Assembly: GCF_008831285.2 (NCBI RefSeq)
Contig: NC_045145.1
Span: 20,476,040-20,540,039 of the forward strand
Reading direction: 5' to 3'
From: Nymphaea colorata
Taxonomy: Eukaryota; Streptophyta; Magnoliopsida; Nymphaeales; Nymphaeaceae
Length of the DNA: 64,000 bases
The first letter of the stretch is position 1, and every line of letters starts with the position of its first letter. The position numbers and the translations under genes were made by a program. This document shows, piece by piece, positions 24,781-37,700 of this stretch. The notes under the pieces were generated by a model. The model saw nothing but the letters and a program-made list of their open reading frames with translations, was not told the origin of the DNA and ran no database searches.

Positions 24781-27700
24781 TTAAGTGCTTGAGATGCATC
24801 CACTGCTGTTATGGAGGGAGATGGCAATGAAAGTCCCAGGATGCCAGAGGTGGTATGTTAAGGAAGGATGTCACTTTAGAAAAATCTTAAAAAAAAAACA
24901 GCAGAAGCCCTAGCTCGAGCGAGGGTTTTTCAAGCCTAAAACTCTCTCTCTCTCTCTCTGTTCCATGTTAGCCAAGTAAATACGGCATCCCACTTTCTCG
25001 CTTTGCTGACCCTTGGCTAGCTTTTGTTGTCAGATTTAGTGTCATGGCCATCTTGCTCTTAAGCTTCACTGGTGCTTGTTTCTCCCTGCATACTTATCCT
25101 TCATCTCTCTCTCTCTCTCCCCCCTGTCACCCAATTTTTTAGTACATAATTTCAATATCTTTTGCTGTCCCTTACTCTCAGTGAGTTTTTCCGGTTGATG
25201 GGTAGCCTGTCATCTGTTTGATTTTCGTGGGCATTAGTTTTATGGCCGCAAGTTGGCTCCCATCCCTTGCTTTCTCGTTCTCTCACTCGTGCGTGCCTAA
25301 GCGAATACTTACGTGAACACAAATGCAGATAAGCATACATGAATATGTACATGATGTGAAGCACTTTAGTTGCAGAGTAATCGAAGGTGCTTGGTAATGA
25401 ACAACGTGATTGAAAAATGAATTTCAATTTTTTAGAAACTCGATTCGGGTTGATATACTTACGGGTGCTATGCAGTTGCTAATTAATTCATTCTTGCTAA
25501 ATGATATAGCTAGTTGATTTAATTTGACATTGGCCCCTGTAGCTACTTTTGGTTTTTACCCTTTCACCGTCCTCCTTAATGTTCTGTAGGTTAGTGCAAG
25601 AAAACAGAACAAGGCTTATCCTTCGTACAAGTAGTCAGTTCTCATGCACATGTCAGACTGTCACTTGTTTGATTTCTATACTTTTTTTCTTGTTCTCCCT
25701 TAAATACTTTGCAATTTACTACTAACCAATTGGTGCAAACTACAATTATAGTGCTAATTGAATTGTTGGGCATGCGCCAATATTTTTTCTTCGTTGCCAC
25801 CTAATTTCCTTGAGGAGAATCTGATGAGTTAACAACACGTTGTATTGATTCTACTTAAAACATTTAAAAGCATGTAATTAGAACGCACTGATCAATAACT
25901 TTAATAAACAAAGGTGCACCTTATTCTTGGCAGATAAGAGTGATAGTAATCTCCATATGGAAGTTTCGAAGTTAACCAAGTGTTGTTTGGTGTTCTAATT
26001 GACAGCATCTACCATCCACATGAGCTTTGCCAAGTGGTTGAGATTTTATATTCGAAAATATTGATCCCTCAAGTGACAGCCTTCTTCTTCATTTCCTAGA
26101 ATTCAAAGTCACCACATAAGGGACAAGATGCAATATCAAACCTGCAACAAGAGAAGCCTAGAAAGGTCTACAGTCAATAACAAGCATATGTAAAGACAGA
26201 TCCCATAACAAATACAAAGGCCACCTTCAGGAGATTTTCACAGAAGTTCGTGCCTACGCTTAGCGTGGAAGTTACTATTATACTTCACGAACTGAGATCA
26301 GGAACCTGGCACAAGAAGAAAAAATGTATATGATAAAATTTTCAATAAGCAGTATATATGATGACGACATTAAGTGGTCTGTCATTAACAATAACGTAAA
26401 GCCAGTTTTCTCATGAAATGATTGAACTGCCATCTAAGAACTGGAAGATTCTAAAGCTCTTGAATTTATGCATTTTCACTTCAATGTTTGCTCTATAACA
26501 TGTTAAGCACATGCAGAGTCCTTTTATATTACAACCATAGAAGCTGTTTTTAATAACAAAGAAGACCATCATAAATCTTTGATGCTTTTGGATATAGTTG
26601 CTCCATCTTTCAGAAGAAATGGCAGCATATTAGTCTACGTGAGAAGTTTGCTCGTGGAAAGTAATTACTCAACCATGTAATATATCCTTCAACAGAAACC
26701 ACTGACTACTAGGCCTTTTCATTCTGCAGTGCAGTACATGAAGAGAACTTGATTTCACACACGCACAGACGCAGAGAGAGAGAGAGAGAGAGGAGAGGGC
26801 GTGGGGCTAAGACCCAGCGAGAAAAAGATGAGAGAAGAAAGTTGCAGAATGAGAATGCACAGCAATCGAGAAGAGGGAGAGAGAGAGAGCACGTATTTTG
26901 CACCATGCAGAAGCGACGACAACAAGACAAGAGCGGATTCAGGGGGGGACCTGAGCGGCCTCCTCGTTGCGTCTGTTTGGACGGCAGCACAGACATGCCA
27001 TTTACTTCTCATACACGCCACACGCACGCTCGCCGGCAACGCCATGCCTGCAACGCCAATCATACCAACTCAGTACGGCGCTCTCTCTTTTTCTCTCTCA
27101 TTTGCCATCTCTCCCCTCCTCCCCATGTGCTCTCATTCCCTGATACGCCATTAAACAACTCGATCAAGTTGCAGCTGCTCCCTTCATCACATGAGCCGCC
27201 CACCCATTCCCTCTTCTTCTTCTCCTCCTCTTTCAGATGCACCTCTCTACACGTGCCCTGATTCCCTTCCTGTCTCAACCCCCAATAATAGATGTACCTC
27301 AACCGGAGCTTGTACTGTTTTAGTTACCATAGGTAGAGTTAGTTGAAACTTGCAGTGAACCAGTTAAGTACTCTCAGCCATTCTTCTAAATTTAATAAAA
27401 AAAATGCATCGTCTCCAGAGTGTAGATTAAAAAAGACAGTAGTTAATTCGTGCATGGCATAATATATTATCCATGTGTACGTCTCCATATTCTTTTGCGG
27501 CATGTATGTATGTGTTTTTTAACCGCTTCTATATTTAATAATATTGGCCTTGATACAAAGTCAATGAGATATATTTATGGCCACTTGCTCTTGGTACTCG
27601 ACACCGACAATTATGAGGTCCTTTTTGCGGTTTAATAAAATGTGATTAGGGTAATGTAAATCTGGCTTGATAGACACAATGAAAGTGTTAGAATGAAAGA

Positions 27701-30700
27701 AGAATTACCTTTTACAAAGACTAAAATGCCAAATAAGAAAAAGGGCAACCCAGAAAACGAGCAAGGAAAGGGATATGTCTTGTGAACTTCCCTTACCTAC
27801 ATTGCCCTCATATGCAATCCTTTTCCCCAAGGAACTCTCCTATAAAGACAAAGTTAAAAGAGTAAAAAAGTGGTCTTTTAAACCTCACAGAGAACTTTTT
27901 CTTAACAAAAAGCATGGGAACGGTGTATTGACATTGCAGTTGCCTTGATAGAGTGATGTAGTGGCTTGTAAGTGGTCGAACATGCAAATTAACAATGCAT
28001 GATCACTAAGATCTCAAATTCATGGATTTAAGGTCGAGTACTCTTCTATCTACTTTAAATTATGGTAGTCTACATATAAAGTAGATTTAAGTTTCACACT
28101 AATCCCCGCTTGTTTAAATTAAGGATCTTACAGTTTACAACTTTTAATGCAGTTTTAGATATAAGATCCAAGAATAGAAAACACTACGTAAAGGAGAATC
28201 AACCAATGGTAACTGAAGCGAGGTTAAAGTAGTTTGAGTACTTATCACTGGGTATACTAAAACTACTTGGCTCGTGAACTCTAACCTCTTTCGAGTGAAT
28301 GTGGTGGTATGCAGTAGCACTGTTAACAAGGCAGACATCATCTTAATAACTGGTGATGAGCTCTTACAACAACAGCTTAACACCTCTGCTACCAAGATGA
28401 GCATGAGTCCACTCATTAGGAGGTGGGCTTACATATTCATGAGCTGGATGCGCTACTTCTTGGCATAATCTAGTGAAGGTCTATCCGTTCCTGAAAGAAC
28501 TGCTACAACTACTGCTACAAACATATCTAATAACACTTTGTTTTCTCTTTTGATACAACAGTAAGACAGAATTTCTATTAAGCGACCTATGGAAGGTTCA
28601 CTCGACAGTAGATGCTGATTGGAAGATAAAACGATGCTTGGTCTGCGTTGTAAAATGTGTTGGTTACTCTTGATGGAATAAAAACTAACGTCCAGTTAAA
28701 GTAACTCTTTAACCAACAGCTCAAGAAGAATATCACCTCACATGCTCCCCGAAGTAAACGAATACAAGCTAACTGCAATAAAATACCCACTTGACACTAG
28801 TTCTACTCTGCTCTCAAGTGGTTGTGCTACACTAATTTAAAAGGCAAATAAAAGAGCGATCTGGTATAGCATGATTTAACTAACATGCCAAGTACTCAAA
28901 AGGGCAGCAAAAATATTTGAAATGTAAGAGTAGGCACAAACAAATTCCCCCAAAAAACAAGGCGGATTTTAGAATGAAAAGCATGTTTTGTTTGGTTTAT
29001 GGATATACGGATCTCACATGAAACCCTAAACTCTGAGACTGCAACTGACAGTTTGTCGAAAGTAAAATGATGGCAAATTGTGTCATGATTTGGGACTCCC
29101 CGGAACTCGCGGGCTGGGCATGTGATATCCATGTGAGGAACCTTCTCAGAAGGTATTTCGAAGTCCACTTCGGGAACTCCATGGCTGCTCTGACTTGTTA
29201 ATTAAAAAAATGCCATGCCAATCACCGGCAGACACACACACACACACACAGAGGGAGAGAGAGTTTCTTGATGGGTTGAAAAACAAGGGTTTTGCAGAGG
29301 TTTTTAGCTATGCGATTTCTGCAGAATCAAATCTTCTCTGCGCTTCCTTTTCCTCCTTCACCATCCTCTGTTAGAGCATTTGCAAGAAAGGAATAGCTTT
29401 TGAGGTTCCCAATCCTTCTGTGTTGTCTGAGACAAAGTTAATTCGGTAACAGCAATCAAGTGGTGATCTCATACCCTGCGAAACTCAACCATGAAACCTA
29501 GACTTTCATGGCGGCTTCTGCAGAGGGCCCCAGACATAGTTGGTGCCTCACAAAGATTTTTCTAGGCATGTCACCACTCAAGAAGTGGATTATTCATTAC
29601 CTTTTCTTTTCTTTTAAAAATGTTGACTTGGGTAGCTTTTTTTTTTATTGGGAGAAAGCTATTTCTAAATTCTGCAGAGGCTGTAAAAAAAGGTTAGCGG
29701 AATATTGGATATTCGTTCAGTTAGATCTGCAGGAAGCTACCAACGAATCCGAATTACCAGCTCATGGCTCAACGACTCTAGTAATTCTCGTATCCACCTA
29801 ACCAAAGGAGCAACCCCAACGTGACTTTTTTTTTTCCCTTTTTCTACTTAGATGTCTTGCATTACACCACTACTAGATAGTTCATGACTTCCATTTACTG
29901 TATGCTTTTATCTTCGATTTTATATCAGATGAAAAAGCCTAAGCCCATATATTGTTTGCTTTATTTGCTAGTTTATTTGTTCATTAACAATAGATGATCT
30001 CCCTCCTCAATCATAGGGTCTTCGTTATCAAAAGCAGTGTATATGTACTGTGTATCAACTGACAACATATTCCGAACAAAATAATACCGTAAAAGGACCA
30101 ATATGACCCCCTTCAGGATATTGATCGACAATGAAACGTGCAGCCTACTTAAGCCGGTATATTAACAAAAAGGAAAAAGATAAAAAAGAAATTTACAGCA
30201 GTTTTCTTTATGGGCTGATCATATGGCGCAATACCAACGGATGCGTAATGGTGATACACGTTAGCCTTAAGATTCCGATATTTACAGCATTGCTTAAGTT
30301 ACAATTGGTCCTTTTTTTAATGCTTTGTCGCGCGATCTGTTTATTTTATCTCCCTGACATATAATGGAGAGTGGAGACATTAATGACTGAAGTACTTAAC
30401 CTTCCGGATGCCAGAAAACTTTCGTTTCTTAAGCCTCCATGATGGCTGCATGTTTCATGACAAGAACTTTACTGATCCCCTTATTTTTCAACTACAGAGC
30501 AGTGACAAGTTGGGACGGAAGCTGGTGCACCTCCCCTTTGCATAATTGTACCGTGCAACAGGGTTCAAAATGACAGGTATACCCTTGGTCTCTCAGAAGC
30601 AAAACTCCCATACAAGGACAATAGGATAGAAGTTGCCAAAAAAAATTAAAAAATGTCCATTTCTTTTTGAGAAATGGCTGAATACCAAAAACTCCATTGG

Positions 30701-30958
30701 TGCATGTTTCTTGCGTGCAGTAGGATGGTGCACGCAATTAGGTTTGGACAAGAAGTTTGGGCTCCACTGCATCCCTCAAATAACTTCCATTCATGGTGAG
30801 CAAAGATGACATAAAAAATACATAGCTCATGTTGGCTAATCAGAAGGACAACCGCACTAATATCTGCAGTTGGTGTCTCTCCAATCAAGTTCAGAGAAAA
30901 ACTTGCATTTACCCCCATTCAATTGAAAATGCAGACTCAAAAGTGTGTGCACGTGAGA

Positions 30959-30991
<33 letters not shown>

Positions 30992-31350
30992 GTAATGCTC
31001 ATAAATAATAATAATAATAATAGCAATAACAGAAGAGGATCTCTTTTCTTCATTATCCACAATAATAATGGCAAACATACAGGAGGCGATTTGTCTTCAT
31101 CGTGTAGAGGCACACCAAAATTCATACATAATTTTTGCTGACAACTGGATTCGCTTATTGAGTACCTTAGATCAAGAATAGTTTTTGGCTTTTTGCCTAC
31201 ATTCCATATTTTATGTCTACGTTCCTTTGTCAACGTGGGGCATTGATATGGAAACGGTGGCTACCAGCATCTAGTTGTTGCCGTGCCAGTACATACAATC
31301 AGAAGACTCAAATGATTGGTTTGCCTGATGGTTTGAAGGATGTACTGGGT
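24781..31350. other. Gene-poor interval between cytochrome b561 and the bHLH gene
   Basis: No recognisable gene. Several (CT)n/(GA)n tracts lie near 24,942-24,960, 25,104-25,120, 26,775-26,792 and 26,879-26,888. A (CA)n/(GA)n tract is at about 29,233-29,262, and a (CT)n(TA)n tract followed by (AAT)n at 30,960-31,021. Pyrimidine/purine-rich sequence at 26,740-27,290 gives long overlapping frames on both strands that are composition artefacts. A minus-strand ATG at 29,182 opens a 61-codon frame (MEFPKWTSKYLLRRFLTW) just after a CT-rich leader-like tract and could be a 5' exon, but nothing downstream confirms it. Confidence 0.4.
30960..31021. repeat. (CT)n(TA)n and (AAT)n microsatellites
   Basis: A CT run then a TA run to about 30,991, followed after about 11 bases by about six AAT units. 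Produces spurious frames on both strands. Confidence 0.9.
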
Positions 31351-32864
31351 TCAATTGTCACATTCCATTGCTTTGGCTGCTGCCGTATGGGAAGAAAGTA
31401 TAGCGTCGATAGCTTCCTTCACTTCCCCTACCTCAGGTACCTTCCCACCTTGGCTTGGCCAGAACTCATCTGTTGCTAAAACCTGCACAGACGTTCACCT
31501 CACTGTAAGCAACTGTAACCCGACCAACATCACATCACCTAAAGCAATCATGACATCTTTCGGCTGCTTATGGTGACAGGAGCATATACGTTCAATTACC
31601 TTTACTTGAAGTTGGAGAAATTTGACATAGTTGATTGCTTTCTCTAGCATGGTGACCAAATCAACCTGTTCGATAATGTTCAGGAACGCTCATCTCAGCT
31701 TTCTTATGATCATGAGAAAAAATAAAATACATGACACACTGACGAAAGAATGTTTAGATAGACAGAAATTTCACCTTTGATCCGTTTGGCACTAGATCCT
31801 GCAATATCTTCAGTCTCTCACTGATTCTTTCTCTTCGGTTCTGTCAAAAGAAAGACCATGTGTTTATGAGAACAATTGCTGAGATGGAGATGGGAAAAAC
31901 AGATGCACTTGGTGCAATCACGTTTGTTCAGGCTGCTGGGAAGGGCAGGCTGATGTCAGTGCCGTGCTTTTGTGTCTATATATGGAAGAAATAGTCCCCG
32001 CAGGAGCCTGTGATTTCTCGCTGCGGCAGGCAACTTCAACATATCACCAAGTAATGATCTTCTAAAAATAAATGCATTATATACCTTCGCTGCAATGCTC
32101 TGCGGGTCCTTGGAGGGGGATGACTTTGCCTTTGGTTTCTTTGGTGAACTGCTAGCACAATGCTTCTTTGATGGAGATTCTATTATGTCTCTACACTGAA
32201 ACAGTTACAAAAGACAGCGGCACTCTTCAGTAATGTCCCAAGCATAGGCAATGCTTCTACTTAACCATTCAGCAGATAATTCAATGCTTACCACGTAGGG
32301 ACGCTTGTTGCAGTTGGTTTTTAATTCCAAAACACCAAAACTCTCGACGCAATATGTGCCATCATCAACCTCCGAGAACAACTGAAACTGCTCCACGCCA
32401 CGAGCACCATCATCGACTTCGCTGCAGACCGAACTGTAACAACTGGAGGTTGTTTCCATGCAGCTGGAGTCCACCATGGGACCGGAATCGCCAGTATTGT
32501 ACCTTGCAGCGACTATCGGATCATTGCTGTTGAATGACAGGTACTCCAAGTAGTCCTCTTGACTGATCCTGTGATCGTCACTGGAATAAAAGCACTGGCT
32601 GAAATCAGGATCGAAGCTGAAACTCTGGTTTGTTGAGCAGTTCATGGCGTCAAGCATGAAACAAGCATCATCTGCAGAAAAAGGATCACAGGCAGTAAAG
32701 TTGCTCCCGAATTCAGGTAGGAAATCCTGATTCTCCAGGCTGGGATAGCCAAGTGGGGAACTATTAGTGCTCTCAAGAGGTTCGGTGGAAAAAGGAAAAC
32801 TCTGCAAGAGGGCCACGTCAAGAAGAGGCAAATCTTGTAAGAGGTTAGACATGACGGACGACAT
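31351..32864 (-). CDS. bHLH transcription factor, class VIIIc, RHD6/RSL class I type
   Basis: Five exons on the minus strand join in frame: 32,864-32,292; 32,195-32,085; 31,840-31,775; 31,665-31,600; 31,482-31,351, giving 315 residues. All introns are GT..AG. Residues 1-190 are acidic and Ser-rich, without a known fold; a short SEVDDG motif occurs twice near residues 148 and 164. The bHLH spans about 220-272: basic region AAKNRRERISERLK with the DNA-contacting Glu (E232), helix 1 ILQDLVPNG, and helix 2 TMLEKAINYVKFLQLQVK. The C-terminal signature VLATDEFWPSQGGK (273-286) followed by VKEAIDAILSS is specific for RHD6/RSL1-type proteins, which start root-hair (and in bryophytes rhizoid) development. 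The bHLH is split by introns at the conserved class VIIIc positions. No other gene shares this interval, and the ATG chosen is the first in frame. Confidence 0.93.
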
Positions 32865-33536
32865 TAAAGAGACGGAAGAAGAAGCCCTAAGCAGAATCTC
32901 CCAGAACTAGGTAGAGAAGATTATTATTTTATAATCTCAAGCCTGCCACCATCACTTCTTCCCCCACAAACAAACTCTTTGAAACACGAGAAAAGGGAGA
33001 GTTCTGATCTTTCCAGCAATTGTAGCTAAAGAACTCAACTCAGAGGAAGAAGCAGCGAGTCTGCAGAGAGGAGAAGAGAAACATATATATATATATCTGA
33101 GGAACCCTAATTAATTCATTTGTAATTTTAAAAAGTTTGCAGTCAGAGAGTTTGTGCGAAGCCAAAAAAAAAAAGATAAGCAGTAGATCAGCAGAAACTC
33201 CGCCGGTTCAGCCGGTTTCTACATCTCAGATTCCAGATAAACGGCAGAGCTTCATTAACACAGTCCCCCAATTCAATCTCAACTAAAAGGACACAATAAT
33301 CCATGAGAAATGAATGTGGGAAGAAAAAGAAGACATTTAATGCGCTAAGTCAGACAATAAAATATTCCTCATGTTATAGTTACTTTACCATTTTTTAATT
33401 AATTTCTAGTTATAGTTACAGATAATATGTTGGTATAATCCTCTTTACATGGTAAGGAAGGTGTATAATGGTGTCTTTTAAAAATCATTCTCATAGCTTC
33501 GCGGTAAGCAAACCCTAATAATTATCATGGATCCCC
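32865..33536. other. bHLH 5' leader and promoter region
   Basis: A/G-rich leader and promoter sequence on the minus strand, with a TATA-like run at 33,084-33,096. No coding sequence seen. Confidence 0.45.
33084..33096 (-). promoter_or_regulatory. Possible TATA box of the bHLH gene
   Basis: A TATATATATATAT run about 220 bp upstream of the bHLH start codon, in a plausible core-promoter position. It is also a small TA repeat, so the assignment is tentative. Confidence 0.3.
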
Positions 33537-33755
33537 ATGTACATAGACATATTAACGATGGGAAACAGAAAACTGTACGATGCTGCCATGAAAGGTGCAC
33601 TGGAGCAGCTACATCTCCACCTCGATGTTAACCACCCATCATTTTTGCCTCATGGTAGTGCCAAACATGCCCGAAAAACGCCGGTGGCCCACAGTGAGCC
33701 TCTGACAACGCCATCACAAGCTTCACTTCTAAGCAGATGTGATGGGAAAAAGTGA
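33537..33755 (+). pseudogene. Ankyrin-repeat gene fragment (probable)
   Basis: A 72-codon frame contains RKLYDAAMKGALEQLHLHLD, which resembles the first repeat of plant ankyrin proteins of the BDA1/ITN1 group (LY.AA..G....L..LL). It continues with KTPVAHSEPLTT..QASLLSR, which could be a decayed TPLHVA...G...FA..LL repeat. It has no membrane domain and no second exon. Similarity is judged by eye only. Confidence 0.4.
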
Positions 33756-34780
33756 CGCATAAAGCTCATTGTTTTGCTCCAAGAAAACTTCTTATGAAGA
33801 AGTGAGACTGCATAAAGAGACTGCATAAAGTAGTTCAGGACTCACAAAAAGATACTGAGACTGCGTGAATATAAAATAGTTCAGGACTCACAAAAAGATA
33901 CGTGCTTAGGACTGAATTTTTTTTATTTTTTTTAACCAACCAAAGCCCTAGCAACTTGAACTCTCAAAAGGAAAATCGTCGGACATCTTCCATATTACTG
34001 TATGAAGATAAACAATCCTTAAATACAACGAAAATTTTCCATGTAACTACTGATATGAAAGCTAAAAGAGAAATTCAGAATATGAATTATCACTGTTGCT
34101 CTAAAGCATACCCAAAAACTCAACCTTTGCAAAAAAATTTAACCATATAGCCTTCGACGTTGTCTATCAACAATAGAGCACACTACAAGACTGGTGGGTT
34201 AGAGGGTTAGAGGAAGAAAAAAGGATGATTTCATAGGCTTTAGGAGACATTTAAGATGAATGGCTCGCAAACCTCCATGTGATCCTTCCGTACAAGATAC
34301 ATGGACATGAGGGCCAACTTCAGACAATAGGCTTCTTCTGTAAGACTCAAAAAAATCGAATTAGAATCAAGGCAAGTTCCGATAAGTTGGCAACCATCTT
34401 GAACAAGCCATGGACTTCATTTGTTGATGACAGTCTGAACGCTTAAAAACATTTGGTTAATGCCGTCTATAGTAAGGTACCAAGATTCATTTCCATTAAA
34501 TTCTGTGTGTTTTTGATAGACATTTCAGATAGAAAACTTCAAGACCTTCCTAAAAATTCAAAGAAATTGTAGTTATTAGCAATATATTTCAATAAACTAA
34601 GCAAACCATTCCAGCTCCCAAGCAAAAGCCAATCATACCATTTCCAAAAAAGAAAAGAAAAGAAGTTTGAATTTTTCGTGCAGTAATAGCTACTAAGTTA
34701 TATGCTTTCTTTTTTCTCCACAAAATGAAATCTAGAAACGAGAAAAAAAGGAAAAAAGAAACAGCAACTTTAATGCGAGT
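33756..34780. other. Spacer left of the tandem duplication; one short direct repeat
   Basis: Near 33,805-33,901 a unit of about 50 bp containing TAGTTCAGGACTCACAAAAA is present twice, head to tail. Otherwise AT-rich, without recognisable genes. Confidence 0.45.
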
Positions 34781-37700
34781 CACCATGGTCCATAATCTAT
34801 GCACATATACAAGCACAGAAATATTCGGTCTACATCTCAATACCTGTTTTAGGAATTTATGTTGGGGATATATCTTCAAACCATTCACTAGAATAAACTA
34901 GTTGGCTACTTATTAAACAGAAAGTTGTAGGCAGAAAAACAAAGAAACGAAAGAGGCTTAATGCTAGAGGAGCTTTCGAAATGCGTTCCAGATAATGGTC
35001 ACATGCAAGTAAACTGTTAGGCATTTGTATGTATAGTTTAAGGAGTTAGCGGAATATCAACGCGCAAATATTTAAAGGAAAAACCATATTAACATTTGGA
35101 CCACCAGTACACGAAGCAGTCACCTTCAGTATTGCTGTGGCGTTTCAAATGCGACAGTCATGGTTCACATGTATGCTAATAAAATTTTTAGACGGCTGAA
35201 AAAAAAAATTGCCATTTCAAATTTCCAAAGAAGAAAGTGCATTCGAATTTTTACCAAGTAAGCTTAACAAACGTACCACCGTGCACCTTGATACATCGTA
35301 GAGATTCATACATGGAAAGGACAGTCTGGTGAGGAGTTCAAAAGCTTAGGGCATTTCAATTGAAATATGTCCAAACATATGGAATAAATTTATAAAGAGA
35401 TTATTAAATGGTTTTGTATGTACATTTGAGGCCAATAGTTTCCTGACAAGAAAGTTACGAGGCAAATTGTGAAACACAAAATTGAAAATTTTCATGGCAG
35501 GAAACTATTGGATCCAGATAACTAATAGCCTAATGATTTATAGAGTATTAATGGCTGAACTACTTCTAGACGGTCAACAAGCCCTTGCATTGGGATATCA
35601 AAATTCTATAAGTTTGTACTGGTGATTAAATCAAAATAGGAAGGAAAAAAAAAGTCCTTTTTATTTTGTGAATACAGGTCTTCCACGCCAAACCACATTT
35701 ATGTGCATGCGATGCCTCTCCTCCATTTCTTCTCCCTAATAGCTATTGTTCCTCTATTCGACGGCTTTCGTTTATTTTTCATTCCATGTAGCACAGCACA
35801 CGGAAGCCATCCGTCGAAAACTAATCAAAGCGCTATTTACGAAGAATGACATCGAATTCAATATCATCTCAGTCATTTAATAACTGCAGAATTCTTTGAC
35901 TGAACAAGCATAAAGCTTATTGGTAAAACGCCGAACCAATAAAAATTTTCCGCAGCGTTCGTGCAAAGGTCATGGGGGAGAAACAATAAACATGTCAGCA
36001 GCCCAGTGCAGAAAACTAGAAGAAACAATGTTGGTTCGTTGCTGGTCTAATTCAAGGAAGGTGATAGAACCATCAACGCTGACAAGGGGAGATTCTGGAA
36101 GCTTTCCGAGGGAAACATCAGCCCAAACTGAACCATCGTGGTAATAAACAATGTCTAGTGGCTACAAGATAGTGCAGACGACATTGAAATCAACAAAGAT
36201 ATTGAACCAGGACAAAATAAATACGACGTTTCCCCACAAGTCTGTAGAGTGGAGATGATGATCCAACCAACTTTCTGACACGGATCCACTCATATCAACA
36301 TAAAATAGCAAGACAAATTTGTTTCAAAAAAAAAAAAAAAGTCGTTGAGGTTGTTTTCTAACAGTTGGACAGTTTCAAATTATCCATCAGCCTGTTCTCA
36401 TCAACAGAACCTCACTTTTGAACTTTTGAGCTCAACATCAGCTGGTTGGCAGACAAGACAAATCAGATTATCCTGAGCCACACGTAAGATTTTAGTATTT
36501 ACAAGCATTCTTGTGAAAATGCCTTAAAAATTATATAAAGTCAGCCTTTTCCATGTGTAATTAATTTTTCAAAAGCTGAACAATGTGGACTGTTAATTTT
36601 AAACATAGTCACAAATATATTGTATGGGTTTTACATGCCATAGTTGGTTTTTAGGAAAATATTGAAAAAATCTTGGCAACTTTTAAAAAAAATTAAAAAA
36701 TCCTAAAAATAAAATACAAAAAAAAGTAAAAAACACCATGAAAACTCGAAAAAACAGAAAACTCGTGAAACGAATTCTTTTTCATTTTTAAGTTTTGCAG
36801 TTTATTCAAGAAGGCTTTTTTTACAGTTTCATACAGCTGACGTATTTTTGAAATATAAAACATGTTTTTTAGCAAAAAAGTGTTTTCTATGACTATGATT
36901 TAAATTATTCCTTTTAAATTATACATATTAACTTGTAAAAACATGAGAATCACGTTTATTTACTTTAAAACTCTCATAATTTTTTGTAGCTTAGTTTCCG
37001 AAATCATCTCTATATTCTTATTTGTATCTGCAATCATCATCTTCAAGTCGTGGGTACGATTATCATTTTAATTTTATTTGGCAACTTTTATTAGTGACTT
37101 TATGAGCTCATAACCTTAGGCTATGGATGTGCCGGAGCATGTGCAAATGAAGGACAAATTTAAAAAACCTAAAAAGTAAAGTATAAATTTAGAAGGCAGC
37201 CAACAAAATAAGGATATTGACGAAAAAACTACCTTTACTACTTTTGGCTCTTGTTCTTGTTGTCATCTAAATTTTATTTCTTATCGTTATTGTGTACGCA
37301 AAAAAGGCCTTTTCAGGGATGGATTGGACACCTAATGCCACTATATCTTCGCATCATACTTTGCACCTTTTTTTACCAGGGCATCCAAGGATGGGTTCTA
37401 GATAGACCAAGACACGCTGATCTGTCGCAAGCGATTTATTAAAGTCTTCTTCAAGGAGGCTTCAATCAGAAACCCGGTTTGGCAAGGGTTGTAACAAAAT
37501 ATTATTTTAGAGAGAGGCCATAGGTATTATTTGAGAGAGAGGGGAACTTGGAAAGAAGCAAGTCAGGGCACCATTTCCAATGACATTGCGAACTTCTATT
37601 CTTGAGACAGACAAGACAGAACTGATGTCAGAGAAATTAATGAGACAAATCAGAAACTTACCGTATCAAGTGTTGTCCCATCAGAACTATTCCCAACACG

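Noticed and set aside
26749..27302. Long overlapping frames up to 170 codons on both strands
   Set aside because: They arise from GA/CT-rich low-complexity sequence, contain no domain, and lie in mutually overlapping frames.
27945..28045. Possible tRNA or SINE on the plus strand
   Set aside because: A TGGCTTGTAAGTGG-like box is present, but the A-box spacing is wrong and the B box (GGTCGAGTAC) does not fit; no cloverleaf could be folded by eye.
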